DNA of 64,000 bases from positions 35,099,665 through 35,163,664 of the forward strand of contig NC_065570.1 of the NCBI RefSeq assembly GCF_937616625.2, in the 5' to 3' direction. The stretch is from Mercurialis annua (Eukaryota; Streptophyta; Magnoliopsida; Malpighiales; Euphorbiaceae). The translations under genes were made by a program, and so were the position numbers. Positions 59,472 through 64,000 of the stretch are shown here, one piece after another. The notes below the pieces were generated by a model. The model worked only from the letters and a program-made list of their open reading frames with translations, was not told the DNA's origin and searched no databases. Numbering within the stretch: position 1 is the stretch's first letter; every line of letters begins with the position of its first letter.

Positions 59472-61764
59472 GAGTAAGTGACATTCATTAACATTTACGG
59501 AAACATTACACGTATGATTGATATTCATTTATATAGGAAATATGGAAGTTTGATTAATGCTATATTTATTCAATTTAATTAAGAGTTAGTATAACGACAA
59601 ACAAATATATTCAAACTAAATTGGAATGAAAGTATGTCGGTTAATTAGGGTTATTTGGTTATTATGAAAACAAATAAACTAGAAGGTTTAAGTTATACTT
59701 AAAGGATATTTCAAGGACTATATGAGATATTTTTAATGGTAAATGATTCCATAAAAGCATTCCTATTTTAGTTAGATGGAATCTTAGCTAAAGGTTAAAT
59801 ATCACCTCTTAACTATCTTATCTTCATTTTATCAAAACAAAAAGAGAGAAACAAGAGTAAGAAGGTGATGAAAACCTAAACCTAACTTCAAAAACCAGAT
59901 CAATTACACCTTAATTTAAGTTTGGATCAAGAAAAGAAGATATTTGGTAAGTAATTTAAGTGTTTTGGTTTATTAGGTTAGGATTCATCGTCTTTTTGGC
60001 AAGCAATCTGCTTATATCCGAAATTTGGTCTGTGTTGTTTATATCATAAGTCAAGTTATACAGCTCCAAATTGATTTATTCTTGAGTCTGTGGAAACTAT
60101 ATCCAGTATACTACAATTTTTATTCTTTGTGTATCATCATTTGAAGTTGTTATGGTAGCCTAATACGCCACAGTAGTTTGTTGCTCTGTCTGCCTATACA
60201 GCCTGATAGGGTGTCACCAAAATATGCATATCTCATTGTTTCGAGATCTAATTGAGTTGATTCGTTTTCTTATATTTTCTAGACTCATATACCTATAACT
60301 TCACCGAAGGGTTTTGTCAAATTGTGTTTATTTTGATCTGTGGATCAATTTCAAGACAGGGTATATGTTCTGCCTACTTTGTAGAACTATGTCTACAACA
60401 TTAGCTACTTGTGAAATTGATAAAATGAGTTATTTATATTCAAATGATGCCATTATTGTTTCTATGGATTCATTAGGATGTTAACTAAAACTTTATGGTT
60501 TTGACAAAAGACTAATCCTGTCATTAGGATGGTGAATAAGGAAGAAACATTTAGGTGTGCACTCTGTTTTGACAGTTTAACCTAGTTGTGTTGTATTTTG
60601 CATAATCTGATTTATACTAATCCAATTGATGTGCTTCCAATTGGAAATGAAATTAGACTCCAATGTACAGGACTCATATCAATATTTTATATAAATGATG
60701 TTTGAGTTAGGAGTAGTACCTATTTGAAGTCATTGCACATAATCTGCCTAGGAAAAGGGGTTATGGTTACTAGTTTATTTCTCTATGTAAATTATCAAAA
60801 TAGTTGTACTTTGTGAATGAATTGAGATCGTATATGTGCATAGGTACTTATAGACCAGAAGGTAATACGACGGACAAGCCTGGAACTTCACGGGTTTGAG
60901 ACTCGGTGAATTGAGTAAGTGAATAGATAGTGTTATACTTGGTATATACGTTTGTTTGCAATTGAAAGTGTGTGTTGATTTGAGACGTAAATGCGCTTGT
61001 GAATTATGGTTGAATTGTTTGCGCGAGTCATGTTTTGGTTTTGAGAATCATGTCATGCTTATGTTTTGATATTCAATGAGAATTGAGATAGTCGTTGGTT
61101 GCCTAAAGTGGCGATTCGGGCCAACGACGTGAGATTGAGTGTTATTGGTTGCCTAAAGGGCGATTTGGGCCAATAACATATGTTGGTTGCCTATATGGCG
61201 ATTTGGGCCAACATGAGAATTATGCGCATGATTGAATATCCTTCTGCAAGCTTGATGTTGATTGGAAATGTAAGAATATGTTTGGGTTGAATTGAACATT
61301 GGATTACTATGTTTGTTGTGGTTATTGCTTATGTTGAATGGATAATTGCTTGAGTTATATTTTAGCTACTTGGAATGCTTATGAATGTGTATATTTAGTA
61401 TACATACATCTATTTGCTTATTAAGTTGCAGGCTCACCCCTCTGCGTTATTTTTTTTTCATGATACAAAGAGTTGCATTGAGTCGACATTTGCATCTGAT
61501 AGAGGTTTCAGGTGGGCCAATGGAGAGTTCATTGCACTTTCATATATTTTGAAGTGTTTATGTATATAAGATAGATAACAAAACTTTTGTACTAAGAGTT
61601 ATTGTATAAAGCTATGTATAAGTGTTTGATGTGAGATAGTTTGAATGTTACGGTTATGCGATAAGTTAAAACTTTTGTCTCGGAACATAACATATATTAA
61701 ATTGATTTTGTGATGTTTGTTATAAATGTTTGAGTATATAATGTTCTAATTTGAGGGTGTCACA
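59405..61764 (+). mobile_element. 3' LTR of the chromovirus (Tekay-type)
   Basis: Begins TGTAACACCCACATTTG just after a purine tract (AAGGTGGGGAGAG, 59391-59403) and ends GAGGGTGTCACA: about 2.36 kb with TG...CA ends. It follows the integrase fragment directly, which makes it the 3' LTR. No primer site follows. A minisatellite based on GGTTGCCTA is at 61089-61215. No TSD can be assessed because the 5' side is deleted. Confidence 0.82.
61089..61215 (+). repeat. Minisatellite inside chromovirus LTR (3 copies)
   Basis: Three copies of (G)TTGGTTGCCTA then AAG/TAT, GGCGATTYGGGCCAA, with the ends AACGACG, ATAACAT and ACATGAG varying with the preceding repeat (CGTTGG/CCAACG, TATTGG/CCAATA, GTTGG/CCAAC). 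Each copy can therefore form its own short stem. Confidence 0.85.
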
Positions 61765-62245
61765 CGAATGGTGGCAACACCTTTGCTTGGTGTGTGACAC
61801 CTAGCATGTGAGGTGTTGCATTCTTAAGCAAAGCTCTACCCTATAAAAAGAGGTTGCTTTTGCTTATTCTACACACAACACACTTAAGAGAGCATATTTG
61901 AAGGAGTTCAAATATTCGTCAATCACAGAAAAGCTTGGAGAACGTCTTTCATACATCGCAGCAAAGACGTAATCGAGGCGACAGTTTGAGCTTAGGGTTG
62001 CTCGGCAAGAAGAACTCTTGCAGATTACTTCAAGGCGAGGATTCAATTGGACGCATACTCGTGTGGACGAGCTTGAGGTCGTCGTACTATCGGGACTACA
62101 AGAATCGTTGGAGAATCGACATAGGTATTCTTCTTATGATTTCTAGATGCGTGCTTTAATTACTAGATGATATGACGATCCATTTGTTATTGATATGATC
62201 AATTTCTGGATCCGAATTGTTGGAATTCCAATTTTGAATTGAAAT
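61765..62245 (+). mobile_element. LTR-like fragment with TATA box (possible copia-type LTR end)
   Basis: CTATAAAAAG (61841-61850) followed after 20-30 bases by a block with TTAAGAGAGCA, GTTCAAATATTCGTCAATCA, and further down CATAGGTATTC and GATTTCTAGATGCG, the arrangement of an R-U5 region in long copia-type LTRs. TGGTGGCAACACC at 61769 matches the complement of bases 1-12, suggesting that the U3 of the same family sits at the left edge of the window. No primer site follows; the 3' limit is a guess. ORFs in this stretch are not supported. Confidence 0.4.
61841..61850 (+). promoter_or_regulatory. TATA box in LTR-like fragment
   Basis: CTATAAAAAG preceded by GTGACACC and TGTTGC repeats and followed by a transcript-like leader; a strong TATA match. 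Confidence 0.5.
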
Positions 62246-63620
62246 ATACGATTCGGTTGGCAACAACCATCTTCATACCAGGAACATAAACACATAGTGA
62301 AAATGCAATGCATGGCTGTACCTGTAAGTGAATCTTGGTGTGGAACACAACAAGCAAACAAATGGTTGGAGAGCCATCTTCACACCAAGACATTTGGAGT
62401 TTAGAAAGTACCTGAATGGCGTCTCTGTAATGCAATGCATGCACAAGTGAAATATGTGAAGTGTACGTGTCACAACAAGCAAGTAATGGCCAAAAGGTCG
62501 TGTGAGAAAAATATCCTCTGAGATTAATAGAAGGAACATCATCCAACAACTTTCAAAAGGTACTAAATTATTACAACTATCACTACTTGACTAGTTCGAT
62601 ATACAAATGCTGCTAAATAGTATCAAAGTTGGTGGAAGAGTTCTGAGCAGGGTGCGACAAGTGAAATGGAGGAAAATTTGAAAAAAGATGCTACATTTCA
62701 GCTTATCTCATTATTATCGGCAAACGGACTTCACTTTCACAAACTCTAAAAAAACGGCCTATAAATTCATGTCGTGATGTATCTCTCGGATGGCGACATG
62801 CAAAGGCTGAAATTTGAAAAGGCATGATCTCTAGAGTCAACAATGCCATTTACTTCATCCTGTAAGTCCAAATTTGTTTCATTAGTTAATAATATGCATA
62901 ATTGGCTAAAAAAAATAGAACAGTTGGAATTTTTAATGGTGATACATGAAAACGTATAATCCAACTACATAGCCTATTTATATTTTTATTTGTTGCTCAA
63001 ATGGAAATCATAAGTTTAGACCTAAAACACAAATATGGCCTGAATAAGCTATTCCATTATTAAATCATTTGGAAAGTTTAACTTTAAAAACGGCTTAAGA
63101 AAATTTGCCGATTTGATAGAAATACATGACTCAAAAATCTTACATAATCTCTTAGGATATATCAAATTTCAACCATTTGAGCAAAATTGCGCATAATGAT
63201 TCGTTTAAATGAAATTTGCCAATGTACCAAATATTCTGTACCCAAACCACTCAAGTACATAACACATGATAATAGAAACAAGTAAAAATAAAATTTTACT
63301 TTCTGTTTTTATATTTTGTGGAGTCGGATTGTGGTTTTGCGGCTAAGACTGAAAGCCGCAAAGAAAGAAAATTAAAACTCCTAAATTTGGTATTGCCGAT
63401 ATAGAAGAATCAGTCTATTCAATATTTTTAAAGACACTGAGATTGGTATTTAATTTCGGCAGTTCATCATTTCAATTTCAAACAAATAACATTGGCAAAT
63501 AAAACATGGAGTTTTAGCACTTCTATTCACAATGAGACATACAGGTTAAAATTTCTTGAAAATTAAACATGATATTTCTGAATCACATTTAATATTGAAA
63601 AACATCAAAGGAAACAGAGA
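62246..63620. other. Unassigned AT-rich DNA
   Basis: No domain was recognised in any frame. A possible minus-strand splice donor (CGCCATTCAG|GTACTTTC, at about 62410-62427) and a plus-strand donor-like GTAAGT (62325) exist, but no supported exon. 63330-63360 has the inverted pair TTTTGCGGCT / AGCCGCAAAG, a short hairpin. The rest shows nothing. Confidence 0.35.
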
Positions 63621-63624
63621 TTAC

Positions 63625-64000
63625 CTGCACACACCGGAGAACTGCTGGACGGCAGAAGCTGGTTGTTGACCCGTTGCTACTGACTTCCGCTGGGTTGCTG
63701 TCGGCTGTTGTCAATGGAGATAGCTGCTAATGGCTGACGGCAGCTGGGGGGAGGATAAGATACCGCCGCCGCTTCCAAGAAGGAACCCGCCGTCTCCAAA
63801 TCTGTAGGAACTGAGCCGGAGCCGCTGAACTGGTTGGCGAGCTGCTGGGTGCGTGAGACGTCGTGGCTGCTGGCGAGGAGCTGGCTGGGTTCGCTGGCGA
63901 CGAATCCGCTAAGAGGTCGCTGGTGCTGGAAGAGGCCTCTGCTGCTGGGTGTGCGAGACGGCGCTGCTGCTAATAAAGACACCAGCGAGGTGGCAGCCGC
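63625..64000 (-). other. GC-rich possible exon of a minus-strand gene, cut by the edge
   Basis: A sharp rise in GC from 63625 to the window end. On the minus strand the block ends GGTGTGTGCAG followed by GTAATCTC, a good plant splice donor at 63625/63624, after which the DNA turns AT-rich like an intron. The longest minus frame (63677-63982, beginning MSLLAAAPSRTPSSR) is Ser/Pro/Gln-rich with no known domain and stops before the donor, so a 5' untranslated or partly coding first exon is as likely as a short protein. CAGC/GCTG words recur, indicating low complexity. The upstream part is outside the window. Confidence 0.35.

Noticed and set aside
62143..62549. Overlapping minus-strand ORFs (72-116 residues)
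   Set aside because: Three frames overlap, none with a known domain, in LTR-like or unassigned DNA.

Overview
This is a block of plant nuclear DNA made almost entirely of repeats, very probably heterochromatin (pericentromeric, knob-like or subtelomeric). Plant origin is shown by a plastid ycf2 fragment, by Tekay/Del-type chromodomain Ty3 elements with TGTAACACCC-type LTR starts, by a Tat-like non-autonomous LTR element and by a plant L1-type LINE. Low GC and the transposon families suggest a eudicot; I cannot name the species. I found no convincing intact host gene, no tRNA or rRNA gene and no CRISPR.

Layout. (1) 1-1344: minus-strand LTR-like sequence cut by the window edge. (2) 1345-20217: a satellite of about 99 bp per monomer with interspersed 48-bp short monomers (99+48 = 147 bp). 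It reads forward to about 15958 and inverted after that. It is interrupted by an unidentified insert (6820-7083), by plastid ycf2 DNA (11466-11650) and by a Tekay-like LTR with its primer binding site (11766-13846). (3) 20218-24947: AT-rich DNA with MITE-like foldbacks and a tandem duplication of about 200 bp. (4) 24948-32820: a solo Tekay-like LTR (TSD GAGTT). It carries a complete young 4.1-kb non-autonomous LTR retrotransposon (27549-31697, TSD ATTTG) whose body is about 59 hairpin-forming 48-49 bp repeats, and a Mutator-like MITE (31744-32136, TSD AAGAAGAACC). (5) about 33050-52200: a pile of two non-autonomous Helitron families. A hAT MITE sits inside one terminal hairpin, and a near-complete LINE (43198-48616) lies among them. 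(6) 52200-58300: small relics and a second solo LTR (54708-57473, TSD TATAT). (7) 58278-61764: the 3' part of a chromodomain Ty3 element (integrase, chromodomain, 3' LTR). (8) 61765-64000: an LTR-like fragment, unassigned AT-rich DNA and a GC-rich possible exon on the minus strand at the right edge.

How the parts relate. Protein coding is limited to transposon proteins. The LINE keeps endonuclease and reverse transcriptase motifs but has an ORF1 frameshift and an in-frame stop near the ORF2 end. The Ty3 integrase keeps its DD35E triad and chromodomain but has lost everything upstream. Target-site duplications allow much of the nesting order to be reconstructed. The most unusual object is the hairpin-array retrotransposon: loop sequences vary between units while stems are conserved, and the downstream subfamily changes both arms of one stem together.
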